64,000 nt of DNA from Entoloma clypeatum (GCA_963565915.1 OY751495.1:3782001-3846000), one strand, 5' to 3'. Numbered from the stretch's first letter, positions 1 through 13,519 are shown. Notes: generated by a model not told the origin, from the letters alone. Made by a program: numbers and translations.

Positions 1-111
1 TAACATCTACACCCATCACTGATCTGCATAAAAGGGATGCCGCCAGAGTCCCCCCAGAACAACAGATCATCGTGCACTCACTCAAATAAACCACCCCACC
101 CTCGATACAAC

Positions 112-514
112 ATGTACATCCTCCGCGCTCTCGGCATTACCCTCGCTCTTTGCGTGGTGGGCTCGTTGGAAACAAAACAGTGCACTGGGCCGAAAATGTC
201 TTGCCAGCTCACCAACTGTTGCATTGCTGGTTATAAATGTAAAAGCGTGAATGCAGGTGCTGTCGTGGCCTGGGTAGGCCATTACCAGCTATCACAATCT
301 CTCTGTCGAGCTGAAATTTTCAAAATATAGATCTGCCAACCTGATCACTCTCCGTGATCATTGTCGAAACCACTACCTATTCTTAGATTGTCCCGGTTAC
401 GATTGTGTTTCGTCGTGCTGTTCGTTCCCTTCACATGCTGTCGAAGCAACTCCTACGCTGTGTCAACAATGTAGTGGTCAGATGAGGGCTTCAATTGATT
501 CACAAGGTTCATGA
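112..514 (+). CDS. Possible small secreted cysteine-rich protein, two exons
   Basis: The ATG at 112 opens a short ORF beginning with a hydrophobic signal-peptide-like stretch (MYILRALGITLALCVVGS) followed by closely spaced cysteines, including a CC pair. Read straight through, the ORF stops at 330. Splicing 257-386 (donor AG/GTGCTG, acceptor TTCTTAG) would keep the frame, add more cysteines (including SSCC and LCQQC) and end at TGA 512-514, giving about 90 residues. A TATA-like CATAAAAGG at 26-34 lies upstream. Small secreted cysteine-rich proteins are common in basidiomycetes and often lack recognisable domains. The 130-nt intron is long for this region and the donor is weak, so the 3' exon is uncertain. 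No family is recognised; this could also be chance. Confidence 0.4.
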
Positions 515-818
515 CAGATGGCAAAAGCAAACAACTTGAACTCCGTAGCACGATGCCAAACGAAGTCTTCAAGATGCGTAGCCGCGTCCGATCCCCAAGA
601 GCAAGCTTAAGAGAAAATTCGCTCATGTAAATGGTATGCGTTCTTGATGAGTCTCAAAACAGCCCTCGTTTGTATTCGTCATGGAAACTTCAGAATTCTT
701 CCTTACAGCACGTCAGCAGATCTTTTTCCTGCTGGGCCAGATCACCTCAGCAACGTTGCTGCCTAACGCCTACCCAAGCGAGGAAGCATCGTTGAGAACC
801 TATCCACAGATTCGCATG
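515..818. other. Spacer with no recognised feature
   Basis: I see no coding, repeat or RNA signal here. It lies between the tails of the small cysteine-rich ORF and the minus-strand F-box-like gene and presumably holds both 3' ends. Confidence 0.5.
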
Positions 819-2149
819 TTAGCGCATCCACTCCAAACGAAGGACTCCCCGCTCCTGGAAAGTCGGAAACCAAGACGGAGAGTATTTCTCCAGGTCCCCC
901 TCCTCGCTCCTCTCAGGATCCGTCAGGAGGATCTCAAAATGAACCTTCTCCAGCTGCGGATACGCTTCGACCGTCAAAGAGCGAGTCAAGACCTTGTCAA
1001 GGGGCATCAACAGATCCGACCCCGTATCATAAATATCGGGTCCCATGTACCATTCGTCGTCGTAGCCGGTTTCGATAATAAATACGAGGCTTTGCATGCT
1101 GTTGGGTAGCGATTTTGTATCGAGGATGGCCCGGATCCAAGGCCATGCCAGACTGTCAAGGCAGCCGTGCGACACGTGGAATGACACTGCGCGAAGGTTT
1201 TGCAGGCTTCGAGTGTCAATGGGTCCGAGAGGTGTATCAGGAGGCGTGGAGACTGATGCGATGGATTGTTGAAGTCGGTACAGGAGGGGACATAAGAAAC
1301 CGACCGACTTACGGGTATTAATGGCAGACGGACAGTCAAAGATCAAAGACTCCAGCGAGCCTGCAGAAGCTTGCATGACCTCCCACGCGTATTCGAGTTC
1401 GTCCCCAACCCATCGACATATCTTCAGCTCGCGGAGACTGGTGAATATGTCGGGTTTGTTGGAGCTTGGAGGGCCTACTAGGTTTCTGACGAAGGACGCA
1501 GATCCTAGACCCCCAAACGACAGCGTCTTCAGCCGCACCGTGTTCAGCGTTTCCCAGTTGCGTTCTTCTGGTTGCGGCTGCGTCTTAACCGCTGATGATT
1601 CTGGTGCACCATCGTCGTGCACACACTTCGACCACTTCGATCCTCTGAATATCACGCGCTTCAGAGCGATGGCCGTTCTGAGGAGTGAGTAGTCGAAGTG
1701 GACGCAAGTACACAGCTTGAAAGCTACGGTACGCAGGGTAGCTTTTGGATTGCGGATGTCATTTCTGCAGAGAGCGGGCGAGGTTTGACGCCGTATGTCC
1801 CCGAACCTTCGAGAATGAATGACTCGAGACGGGAAAACATGCCAATAGCTTCCAGGAAATCCCGGTATGGGGACCATGGGGCCCATGGTTCATGATACCA
1901 ATAATATATCTCGACGGTCAGCTTCCGGGTGTAAGACGTGAGTATGTGGTTCCGAAAGAATACGTCCAGGGACCGGTATACCGAATTCCCCAACGAAATG
2001 CGAATGCGGAGAGATCTGAAAAGGCGTCGGCGGCATGATAGTCGGAGGGCGCGACAGGAAGAGGAGAGATTTTTGACGGCGGAAGTGCTGTGTATCTCCT
2101 CAATGACCGTGTCCAAGATCTCCTGAGGAATCTTCGCCAATAAAGACAT
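819..2149 (-). pseudogene. F-box/leucine-rich-type protein with one frameshift
   Basis: Reading starts at the ATG at 2149 (an upstream in-frame ATG at 2203 is less likely). The N-terminus, around SLLAKIPQEILDTVIEEI followed by LSSSCRALRL, has the F-box layout: proline-initiated helix, then the 'ns.lr..fr..lrsl' pattern. Such proteins recruit substrates to SCF ubiquitin ligases through Skp1. The rest reads as irregular leucine-rich repeats (LKTLSFGGLGS, LRELKICRW, LRAVSFHVS, LEKVHFEIL). The reading frame changes once near 1738-1742: before it the reading is AIQKLP, after it TLRTVAFKLC, and one missing base explains the break. No splice pair restores it, so this is a recent lesion or a sequencing indel. 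The last codons end at 819. A decayed paralog lies at 7731-8783 on the same strand. Confidence 0.65.
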
Positions 2150-2199
2150 CGAAACGAAGAATTCGATGGATCGAAATGTGGGAAACTTCATCCAACTGG

Positions 2200-2332
2200 T
2201 CACGTGAGAATATTGATTGTGCTCACGTGGCGCTTTTTCCTGTCGCTGCTTTGTCGCCTCTGGTTGACTGTTATTCGAGTCTGCTCATTCACATTGAAGT
2301 GTCCGCTACGCGTCTTTTCCATTCCTTTCCCA
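2200..2332. promoter_or_regulatory. Shared divergent promoter with two CACGTG boxes
   Basis: The F-box gene (minus) and the zinc-ribbon gene (plus) start about 180 bases apart. The spacer contains two perfect CACGTG palindromes, at 2201-2206 and 2224-2229, 23 bases apart. CACGTG is the E-box bound by bHLH regulators in fungi. Control of either gene by these sites is inferred. Confidence 0.4.
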
Positions 2333-3765
2333 ATGCCGACCGGAAAAAGAACTCTGAAGGGCCTTCACGCTTTGCTTGTCCGACATGTGCATGAAGAGGT
2401 GTGATCGTCTGCACACGGGTATTAATAACTATAGCTCACCAACGTGTATTGTTTGACAGAACGCGGCATACGAGCAGAGAGTCATAGCGAGCCTTAAAAG
2501 ATGTATTGAAACCATTGAAGCACAAGATGTTCACTCGCCGCAGGACGACTGCAAGAAGAACGATGACGACGAAGATGAACTCATAGACGAGAGTGGAACC
2601 CAAGAAGACGAGGATGATATAAAAAGGATGAACGAGCCGACTTGGGATGGCCATGAACAGGTGTACCGATGCACGGACTGCGGCTGGGAAGTCGTTGACG
2701 GGATTTGCGAGGGTTGCGGAAAGGTGTACGACGTAGGGGTACTGCCGCGCCCACTGACATTCCTTCCCGGCCGGCCACGTAGAGACTAGACGACCTCTCC
2801 CCTGCAGACGCGCTCCGCATCAACGCTGCCGAGGACGACGAAGGGCCCAAGCCCCGCGCGGCACGACGCCCCTCCCGTCTTCCGCGACCGAGGAGCCCCT
2901 TCCCACATACACTTACGACGAGTATCAAGCCCTCCGCCAGCGCGGCGCGACGCGTCCCGTGATCGAGGCTTTCAATCTCCGGCTCTACCTCCACCACGGC
3001 ATCGTCGCGAGCGTTGACCATGTCCTGGTTGATTAATTTGCCGGCCCGTAGATGCAGGCTGGTGATGTCTGGAAGATCCAGCTCGGTAGGCGATTCGATC
3101 TCGATCCTAGCGATCCGGACGGCTCCGTCTTTATCGAGGGCTTGCTGGAGGACGCGCTGCTGTTTCCGGTTAGATTGAGCAATGAATGGGAAACTGTTTA
3201 GGATGGTGTTGGTTCTTGGGTTACCAGAATGACAGAGAAGAAGGCCCGGAATACCTGGGGTGAGGACGAAACCAGAAACGAAGAGGAAGAGGAAGAGGAC
3301 AACGAACACGAAACTGAAGGTCAAATATACGATAGAATGCTTGACGACCCCACGGACGACGGTCCGGTTCTTCGATTCTGACGATATGAAGATGATGTGG
3401 ACATGAGCGGGGGAAGCGATGTCGAGACCGTGGGTGATGGAGAGGCTATCGTGGCAAACGTCTGGGATGCTCCGTATGAGTCGGAGAGAAGAGGATGTCG
3501 AGAAAGAGTTGGAGCAGGACGATGAAGAACTGCCAGTGGATCTCCAGGTCACCACAACGGGGGATCATGCCGAACCCGCCCAAGCTAGCCATTGCACAGA
3601 GTCAGATGAGGGAGACATCTCCGCCGGATTCAGATTTGGCTGGGAGCGATTTCGATTCAGACGAGGTACTGAGCGGGGACGAGGACCTTCATACACACGC
3701 AGGCCATACTGGCCTGGAGGTAGTATGTATGATAGAAGTCTCAACACTATTTTTATCCTGTTTAG
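2333..3765 (+). pseudogene. Zinc-ribbon conserved fungal protein, decayed
   Basis: Exon 1 (2333-2398, beginning MPTGKRTLKGLHALLVRHVH) splices over a 61-nt GTGTGA...GACAG intron to exon 2 (2460-2732), and a 50-nt intron (2733-2782) follows. Exon 2 carries an acidic linker and the motif YRCTDCGW...ICEGCG, a four-cysteine zinc-ribbon. Further on, GRRFDLDPSDPDGSVFIEGL and LLEDALLFPVR are followed by very acidic text. From memory, this layout matches a lineage-restricted Agaricomycete family of unknown function. The gene is dead: the frame shifts between 2783 and 2905, and one frame then carries stops at 3034 (TAA), 3049 (TAG), 3199 (TAG) and 3379 (TGA), with more shifts near 3480. The longer antisense ORF over this region is a shadow. 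Confidence 0.6.
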
Positions 3766-3973
3766 GGTCCTCCTGGGGTGACGGGAATCGAAAACGGTAT
3801 CGGGCAATGGCTTCCAGCACCCGTCTGCTCAAGTTGTTTCAAATTGGCGCGACTCCCGACATAAATCTAACAGATAAGATAACGCCATCCTTTTTTGAAA
3901 ATCCTAGACACGGGGAAATTTTGAAGTCGATAAAGGAGTCAACGACGTTTATCATCGTCAGACCATCCCGCCC

Positions 3974-6229
<2,256 letters not shown>

Positions 6230-6441
6230 TCGTCTGTGTACACGAACGGACACCTCTGCTCCATTCTTTGTAACCTACCTATTCTTCGCGATAAATACGA
6301 CTCATGATTCATGACACCAATCAAGACGACCGTTTCGAATGTTAGATACAAGTTAATTACATGAAAACATATTCACACAGAAGCAATTTCGCATTTTTTT
6401 CTTCACAGGCCTGTAGTCCAGCGATCAAGACACGAGCTAAA

Positions 6442-7242
6442 TTACAGCTTGGAGGTAGCAGCACCTTCAGTGTAGCGCTTCTCAGCTTCTTCCCAGTTGA
6501 TGACAGACCAAATAGCATTGAGATACTGGATGTCAGGAGGGCATGGATCAATGACAAAAGAGGACGCGATGGAACGGTAAAACTCACGTCAACCTTGACG
6601 TTCAAGTATTGGAGATAGAAAGCGTGCTCCCAGATGTCGACACCAATAATCGGGATGAGCGACAGAAGAGGGTCCTGGTTCGGGGTCGTAGCGATCTCGA
6701 GACGCTTCGTCACGGGGTTAAGGCCCTGCGTTACGCGTCATTCGAGGATCAGTATGAACATTCAGAAGACAACCGCCAACTCACGAGCCATCCCCATCCA
6801 GATCCCTGAATCGCCGCAGTGGTGGTGTTGAACTCCTTGACGAAAGCATCGACGCTCCCAAAGGTGGAAACGATCGCATCCTTGAACTTTCCGTCCTTCA
6901 AGACGCCGCCGTAGCCCTTACCCTCAGAGTGCGCGGGCGCGAGGTTCTTCCAGAACAACGAGTGGTTGATGTGCCCTGACAAGGTGAATCTTATCAGCAG
7001 CTGATCGGGATGATCGATAACGCGATAAGGGATGACGCACCACCGCCGTTGAACTTGAGAGCGGCCTGGAGGGCGATACGCTCCTTGGGGGTGCTGGCTT
7101 TGGCATATGCAGCCTCGGCGGCGTTCAGGGCGTTGACGTAGGTCTGGTGATGTTTCTTGTGGTGGAGCTCCATGATCTGGCGAGAGATGAAGGGCTCGAG
7201 GGCATCGTAGGCGTAGGGAAGGTCTGGGAGTGTGTGGACCAT
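6442..7242 (-). CDS. SOD2: Fe/Mn superoxide dismutase
   Basis: Four exons (7242-7041, 6975-6785, 6725-6588, 6525-6442) join in phase to 204 residues. The protein converts superoxide to peroxide and oxygen. All four metal ligands are visible: His27 (LHHKKHH), His72 (GHINHSLFW), and Asp161 and His165 (VDIWEHAFY). The motif [10 protein letters not shown] is typical of the Mn form. It begins directly with [17 protein letters not shown] and lacks an N-terminal extension, so I see no mitochondrial transit peptide; a cytosolic form is likely, which mushrooms often have beside the mitochondrial one. Introns are 59-65 nt with standard GT-AG ends. It converges on the subtilisin gene with only 212 bases between stops. 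The symbol is by family; the paralog type is not certain. Confidence 0.93.
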
Positions 7243-7287
7243 GATGGTCGTTGGACTTTGGGGGGAAGTGGGAAGACCGCCTACGCT

Positions 7288-7295
7288 TATATAGC
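7288..7295 (-). promoter_or_regulatory. TATA box of the SOD gene
   Basis: On the minus strand TATATAAG lies 46-53 bases upstream of the SOD start codon, so transcription should begin roughly 15-20 bases before the ATG. Spacing and sequence are good; use is inferred. Confidence 0.5.
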
Positions 7296-7730
7296 AGAGA
7301 TTGATTATGATATCGTGCTGATGTCATATCACATGCCCATCTCGCGTCATATTTTGCCAACCTCTCTAGATGGCCTTATTAATCACTATTGGTGAGTGAG
7401 ATAACCCCAAGTAAATGAAGGGGCGTTCGGGAAAGGAGAGTTTTTGTGGGTAAGAATGGCTGTGGGTGGGAAAGGTGGTATATCCTCTTCAAAAGTGGAG
7501 GCAACACACCCTCAAACCTCCGCCCAGCCCCCACCCACACAACTCACTCCAGCCGTCAACACACCCCTTTTCTCCAACGTCAGAAACCATTTCGGCGCAG
7601 ACCTCTGTACTTCGCCTTTGCTCGCCTGCACTTCCCTTCTCGTCGCGCAACAGCAGCTCGACATCACCCTCTCCAAGTCCGGGTACTTCTTTCGCTCCAA
7701 TGTTTGGTCTACCAACTGGTCCAGGTCAAT
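7296..7730. other. Spacer between SOD and the decayed F-box paralog
   Basis: Pyrimidine-rich text on the plus strand around 7500-7730 keeps several frames open by composition, but these have no recognisable protein features. It probably holds the distal SOD promoter and the 3' end of the neighbouring pseudogene. Confidence 0.4.
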
Positions 7731-8783
7731 CTAGACTAACGATCGCCCCATGCCATCCAGGCCGTCGGAGGCCAAAAGCCATTCGTCGCCAAAGTCGATC
7801 CCGAGCGCGATACCCAGGTGGGAGAGCCTCCGTGGGGGCCTGGCGGAGCACGAGAGGATGGCGGAGAGCCATGGATACCAAATGCAGACAGGCTCCCCTT
7901 GGAACCAGATGTGTGGCATGTAGAAGATGCGGTGCGGAGGGAGCTGTGCGAGATCGATGGGCCCCAGTGGGTCAGAGGTGGGGGGTTTGTCTGTCAACAC
8001 GATCGAGGTCAGCGGAGAGAAAGGGATACAAGACCTGCCATACGGCCAGTAAAACACGACCTACTCCAACATGGCCGCCGTACCTCCCATGCCGACTCAA
8101 ACACGTCGTGTCTCCACCCGCATACCTTGAGCCCTCTCAGCTGCGAAAATGTCGTTTTGCGCGACGCCCTTACGAGTAGCGTGTCCACGAAGGGCACCAC
8201 CCCGAGACCACCGATCGATAACGCGGCACCGTGTCATGCGATGACGATTTCACGTCCACAAGCTCCCTTCGCACCTCCGAGAGCCTCACAGGCTCACGGG
8301 TGCACTTGACCTTATGAAAGTTGCCCGCGAATTCGAGATGCTGTAGGTGCGCCAGATCCACGAGCTGCCCATACGCAGATCGGCACCGGAAGTTCTGGAC
8401 GAACCGGGCCGTCTGCACGCTGGGAGATCGCAGGACGTCCCGCACGGTCATCCGGAGGAGCTTGGGGACATTGTGGTCCTGTTGGGAGGAAGCGGGATGC
8501 CAGTCATGTAGGATGATGGTGAGCTCATGGACGTGCGGTGGGAGGGAGGGGTTAGAAAAGAGGATGTCGAGAAGGAGGCGGGTGTAGGCAAGAAGGCGTT
8601 GTGGTATGTCATGTGGATGGTGACGGATCGGAAGAGGCCCCAATGGAACGGCGAGAGAAACCCGCGGGAGATGGCGGAGGAGTGTTTGAGTGTGGCGGTA
8701 TCGTGGTGGGGGACATGGTCGATAGAGCTGAGTTTCAGTGAAGAGAGAGTTCCAAGAGTTGGAAAGTGCACCACAGTTCCCAA
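7731..8783 (-). pseudogene. Decayed paralog of the F-box-like gene at 819-2149
   Basis: Three overlapping minus-strand reading frames together align with the first F-box-like protein. KLSSIDHVPHHDTATLKHSS...WGLFRSVTIHM matches the F-box end (LFRSLRIRI). TFSQLRGLKVCGWRHDVFESAWEV matches FTSLRELKICRWVGDELEYAWEV. TSDPLGPIDLAQL...YPWLSAILSC matches PDTPLGPIDTRSL...WPWIRAILDT. The frame must change at least twice, near 8450-8550 and 8050-8200, with no introns that fix it. This is therefore a dispersed duplicate that has lost function. The two copies bracket the subtilisin and SOD genes on the same strand. Confidence 0.55.
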
Positions 8784-8817
8784 ATTTCGACTTCACTGAA
8801 CCTGGGCTTGGTAACAC

Positions 8818-9650
8818 TGATCACTAATTTCATGCTATCTCATGCGAAATAGCCCCGGGTGGACAAGAATCATGAAGATTTTTCTTGTTCGATAGAAAAA
8901 TGTAGGCTAGAGGATCACCAAAGCTTTTCACAGTGTCAGCTTGGGATGATGGTCAAATCAACTACTCACCCGGGAATATTCCAAGGCAGAGTTTTCACCA
9001 TGTATGATGTAGGTGTTTTTCAGACCAGAACCGTGAACTGCTTGAGGGTGGCCATGGGTGGACTGCGACAGGCGATGTGAATCATGTGATCTTACCAACT
9101 CTCCGTAGTAATTGTGCTGGACAACGAGGCTAACCAGGATACTCGGAGTGCGGCTGGAAGAGTGCTTCAAGTTCGAAGTTTGCCTAGCCAAGTATTCTGT
9201 GACTGCAATTCCCCAACAATTGCGGCGCAACCCCATCTGCAAGGCGGGAAAGTGGGGGCAACGATTGTTTGAAAAAAACACCACTGGGGCGCGTCTTGCA
9301 AATTATGGTATCCGACTTCTCTTTCTTTCTGAAACCTGTCAGACTGCCCCTAGCACTCAAACTCAAAACACGTAGCTAACACTCCGCATCCAAAGGATTT
9401 TATGTGTAGAGATCGCTGGAAGCCATACTCAGAACGAGTCTTGCCCGTACGCGTCTTCAAGCAGTCAACTCACCCACATCGATGAACCAAGAATCTCTAG
9501 TCCAGGGACTCTTCGCTTAGCCGGGCCATACTGTCTCTGAAGAGACATTAACACCATTCGATGTGGTGTATTCAAGAATCCGTGACTCCGAGTTCCTCCG
9601 AATCATTACGTTTTTTCGACATCTATCGACATTTGATTTATTCTCAAGCC
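8818..9650. other. Gene-free stretch
   Basis: I see no protein with family motifs, RNA gene or repeat shared with the rest of the window. Short ORFs on both strands here have no supporting features. The right part holds the 3' flank of the glutathione transferase gene. Confidence 0.4.
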
Positions 9651-10469
9651 TCAAACCGTGACCACCTGATATTTCTCCACTCCATCAAGATACTTCACCC
9701 ACCTCCCCTCACTCCACGTCTTGACATCCTCCCATTCCCGGCTTCCATCTCCCCATATTTTCTTCAACCACAACACAAACGACGCAACCACGAAATCCGC
9801 GAACCCCTGCTCCCTGCCCAACAGGTACGGCCCATCCGCCGTCGCCGTCTGCAGCCACTCGTCAATCTTGGTAAACCCCGCCTTCACCTTCGCCCACTCC
9901 ACATCCCTATCCGCACCCACCGGCGCCAGCGTCTCCAGCGTCGTCCCAAACGTATTTTCCCTCGTCGCGCGGAAGTACACCTCGCTCTTCGCGTTCAGCA
10001 GCTTGTTCGTCGCGGGGAGGGCGAATCGGAGCAGCGGGACGATCTTCCCGGAGAAGTTGTCGAGGAACGCATATTGGAGGGCGTGAGAGCCGGCAGGGAA
10101 GAGCTTCGGCGTGTCTGGGTACTGCTTGTCCAGGTACTCGGCGATGAGTGCCGATTCGCTCACAGCCGTTTTGGTGGTGGGGTCGTAGATCGCGGGGCAG
10201 GTGTAAGCGGGCGTGCCGTCGGGTTTGGTGGAGCTGGGAGGGATCCCAGCAGCTTTGAAGGTCTCGGCGATATCGGGGTATTCGACCCACGCTGTCTTGT
10301 ACGGGAGTCCCTTGTAGTTGAGGGAGAATCTGATTATCCACAAGGTCAGCAGTGGTGTGTTTCCGGAGATGGAATGTGACTGCTACCGTGTTTTCCAACA
10401 GTTGGGAGACCAGGCTTTGCCTGGGATGGCGTCGGCGGGGATGTCGTAGAAAGTGATTAGGTTCGACAT
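9651..10469 (-). CDS. Glutathione S-transferase, FuA/etherase-related type
   Basis: Two exons (10469-10387 and 10329-9651) joined by a 57-nt intron encode 253 residues. The N-terminus is a thioredoxin-fold domain (LITFYDIPADAIPGKAWSPN, then FSLNYKGLPYKTAWVEYPDI, ending SESALIAEYLDKQYP); an alpha-helical C-terminal domain follows (EWAKVKAGFTKIDEWL, FADFVVASFVLWL). The AWSPN start and WVEYPDI block resemble basidiomycete GSTs of the FuA class, related to bacterial beta-etherases, which are thought to conjugate or carry aromatic compounds from wood or xenobiotics. That class assignment is from memory of motifs. The serine in SPN is the likely glutathione-activating position. Soluble and cytosolic: no signal peptide. 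Confidence 0.85.
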
Positions 10470-10499
10470 GTTCTCTGTGGTCCAGGTCGACAAGGCGTG

Positions 10500-10507
10500 T
10501 TTATATA
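10500..10507 (-). promoter_or_regulatory. TATA box of the GST gene
   Basis: TATATAAA on the minus strand begins 38 bases upstream of the GST ATG. The start site would fall almost at the ATG, implying a very short leader, or a start a little further upstream. Confidence 0.45.
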
Positions 10508-10996
10508 GATCAAGGAATTTTGGTGGCGCCGCTATCAACGGGCCCACATTTACCCCCTGATCAACCACGAGTAAGTGCTTTGTACATACGACAAATCTAC
10601 CGGGTCAAAGTACTTGGTATGTCGATTACTCATCGACAGAGGTGGTCGAGGATTGATGAGGCTATACCTGTTCTGGCTTCAAGTTTGGCAAAATGACGGC
10701 TATTATGACTTTGCCCCAAATTTGTGCCATGCTGCCAGACCCCACGTTAACTCCGAGGATGATGGATGATTTGTCGACTGTCTCAGATGGCTTTGAAACG
10801 TTGTGGTGATCAACGTTGGACCGGGGGTTACAGCGTCTTACTATGTATGTACTGCTGAAAATTATACAGATTGAAATGATAGTGTACAGCTCCGTGCGAG
10901 GACTGAAGAACGTAGGCAACTCCAATCCCAACTCCAACTCCTTCCACCCCAGTCGAACCAACTAGAGAGCGCCGTTGAGAGCGCCCTCCCCCAACT
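10508..10996. other. Spacer between GST and the aspartic protease
   Basis: No supported gene or repeat. It holds the GST promoter on one side and the 3' flank of the aspartic protease on the other. Confidence 0.4.
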
Positions 10997-12898
10997 TCAA
11001 TTACTCGTGAAGCCCGTATAAGGCGTATTCGCGATCCCCACACGCCGATTTGCCGTATCATAAACACTATAAAACCTCTCCAACCATGATTGACCATAAA
11101 TAAAGTCGAGCCCGTCCCCGGACTTGGACCCAAGGTCAGCCACGATAAGGTATATCCCGTTTGGCCTACCACCAATATTCGTATTAAGAATGCGAGGCCA
11201 GAGCTGCGCATTTCGTGTGAAGTGAAACATTTTCTGTTACAGATGAATGGGTTTGTGGTTGGAGACGATTTCTGTGGAACATACGTCGCCGATGGAGCAG
11301 TGCAAGCTCTGCAGCATGAGGAGGTTGAGCAGCGAGATGGAGAGGAGACCCGCGTCTGTGTCCATGATGGCGCCCGTGGCGGTTTTGTAGCGCTCAAAGG
11401 CGTCCGTGGCAATGAGCAGCAGGGTTGAGCCTGTATGGGCTGATATTAGCACTGAGAGGGGTTCCTGGTCTTTATGAGAGAATATTACCCGTGTCAACGA
11501 TACCAGCGGTTTTGGAAAGAATGACTTGGCTTGGGAAGAAACCGTACGTGATTCCGCTGTCGATGCCCCAATAGTACTTGGAGGGCGCGGTATCCGTGAT
11601 TGGGCTATCACGACAAGTCAGAGGTTTCCATCTCTCTTGCATCATCCTCCAGCGAAGTAGACATACACATATGTGATTTCTTCGGTCGTCCTGAACGGAT
11701 CGACGCCACCTCAAACACGCCACAATTAGCATAGAACCGTATCGAATCGTAAAACGCCCAAACACACCCCACGTAATCCCTCCGTTGGAGGTAAAGTGAG
11801 AATTCATAGGTGCGAACAAAATACCGACCGAATGGGAAGAGATCGTCCCAGAGGTGAAGAGGTTGTCAGTTACGGTAGGAATAAGGGTTTCTGGACTCGC
11901 AGGTAGAGTGTCTTCAGAGGCAATCAAGAAAGTAACATGATGGATGTGAGGACGTCAGACGAACCGATAGTAAGGATTTGAGGGCCAAGTCTGGACGGTG
12001 ATGCGGGGGTCAGTGAGTTTCAGATTTCCGGAAGACGTAACTAGATCCCACCCGAGAATGCCATCGACGCCTTTGAAACCGTGGGCCTGGGGTTCGTCAT
12101 TATGAGCATGCACTGGAGAAGTGGCGAGAGGTCCTTGACTTACGGTGGAAGCGACACCTATGGACTGATTATTAATGACCAAACCTCGACCAAGAGTCAC
12201 CGTATCGACGTGATGCGTTCCTTGTAAAGTTACCCAAGTTCTTCAAACACGACACCCACGTGAGGGGGAAGGCCCATACCTTTGAAGGAGCCTGACCCAT
12301 AATTGACCTCCTACATCGAAGGTGAAGTCAAAAAATGACAGATGGGGTCGAGAAGTGGAAGGTAGATGTGTACGGACCAGTGCGTCTCCAGTATCGACAC
12401 TTGTGGCCGTCGTGACGTAGCTTTGCCCCGCGCCAATCCAGGTGTTCGAGCTGCATGCAGAAGATCGTCAAAATCATGTCTTGGATATATGACCTTGGAC
12501 TAGCCTTCCTGTGTCGAGAACAAGCGAATCTAGAAACCGAATTCCAATTAAGAGGAGGCCTCACAGTGGATGCGGACGATGATACACTCACACGAGGTCG
12601 GCGGACTCCCAACCCCAACCTGCGCAATGTATCTCACAGCTTCATTTTCCGCCATAGTTCCAATGACCGCTCTCCGGAATAATTCTGGCCGTTCAGGACG
12701 ACGGGCTTTGAGGGTTCGGGCGCGGAAAAAGTCGTGTCGGTAGAGAGCGTGCCCGCTGGTGAGGTTGAGCCGGCGGGAGAGGGACAATCTGATTGGCGAG
12801 TCGGGGACGACAAGGGGGTTAGCAGTGGCCTGGGGCAACAGAAGTGTCATCAGAAGAAAGACGAATCCGACGGGGAGCGCGAAGAGCAATGAGGTCAT
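10997..12898 (-). CDS. Secreted aspartic protease (A1, polyporopepsin-like)
   Basis: Eleven exons join in phase to 434 residues: 12898-12592, 12529-12505, 12450-12378, 12310-12280, 12220-12144, 12086-11965, 11895-11768, 11709-11667, 11604-11489, 11430-11285, 11233-10997. The signal peptide is MTSLLFALPVGFVFLLMTLLL; an Arg/Lys-rich propeptide follows to about residue 77. Catalytic Asp108 lies in SLVLDTGSSNTW and Asp306 in GIVDTGSTLLL. GVDGILG, TVTDNLF and GLDFIYGQSWLERFYSVYD are characteristic of the family secreted by wood-decay fungi. Exon 2 is 25 nt and carries the first active-site Asp, and the intron after it (12504-12451) starts with GC (GCTAGT), not GT. The second Asp motif is also split by an intron. 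No disabling change is seen. Confidence 0.88.
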
Positions 12899-13519
12899 GG
12901 TCGACGGTGATGCGGAAAATCTCGTCAGTGGAAGGTTTATGCGAGACTTCAGACGGATGAGGTCCGATGCAGAGAGCAAGCAGTTCAGTAATGCGGGTTG
13001 AAGTCAAGCGCGAGGTGGTGAGTGACATTGCACGTAAGGGTCGATGTGATCCGATCTGCAATATTGTCAGGACTTGCAGCACGCCAGAGGCAAGGGAGTG
13101 GAATGGAATGGAATGTATATTGATCGACTACGTTACATAGGTAACTCAGGTGATAAATCACCTCGCCGATTGCTCGCTGACCATTGGTACTGTAAGTAGC
13201 GGAAATGATGAAGCGAACAGTGAAGAGAAAACTGGTGAGTGGGCAGCTGCAGAGCACGGCAATATCCGAGTTCGGCTGTTAAGATAGGGCTAATATCATG
13301 TGCTGTGACATGACTGTGACTAGTAATTAGTGTCACATCCTCCACTGTACAGTAGATACTCTATATCTCTATAGCTTCATGCTCAATCCCTTTTCCAACA
13401 TCTAACTCCTGCGCTGTCGGCATGAATACATATTCTGAAATGAAATCAGTATTATGCGCTCTGTTGCTTGAGCATTGTGTGGGTGTAGTGTGTCCAAAAT
13501 AGGATTTCTTGCTAATGAT
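12899..13519. other. Spacer upstream of the aspartic protease
   Basis: Contains the protease promoter; I find no convincing TATA box and no supported gene. The right edge passes into the hAT-like repeats. Confidence 0.4.

Noticed and set aside
2581..3555. 324-codon minus-strand ORF
   Set aside because: Antisense of the decayed zinc-ribbon gene; low-complexity Ser/Arg-rich translation without motifs, while the plus strand shows splice sites and conserved blocks.
7466..8309. Overlapping plus-strand ORFs of 237 and 163 codons
   Set aside because: Antisense to the F-box paralog and in GC-rich leader; translations are Arg/Pro-rich with no motif.
9561..10379. 272-codon plus-strand ORF
   Set aside because: Lies antisense to the glutathione transferase; composition-driven Arg/Pro-rich product without domains.
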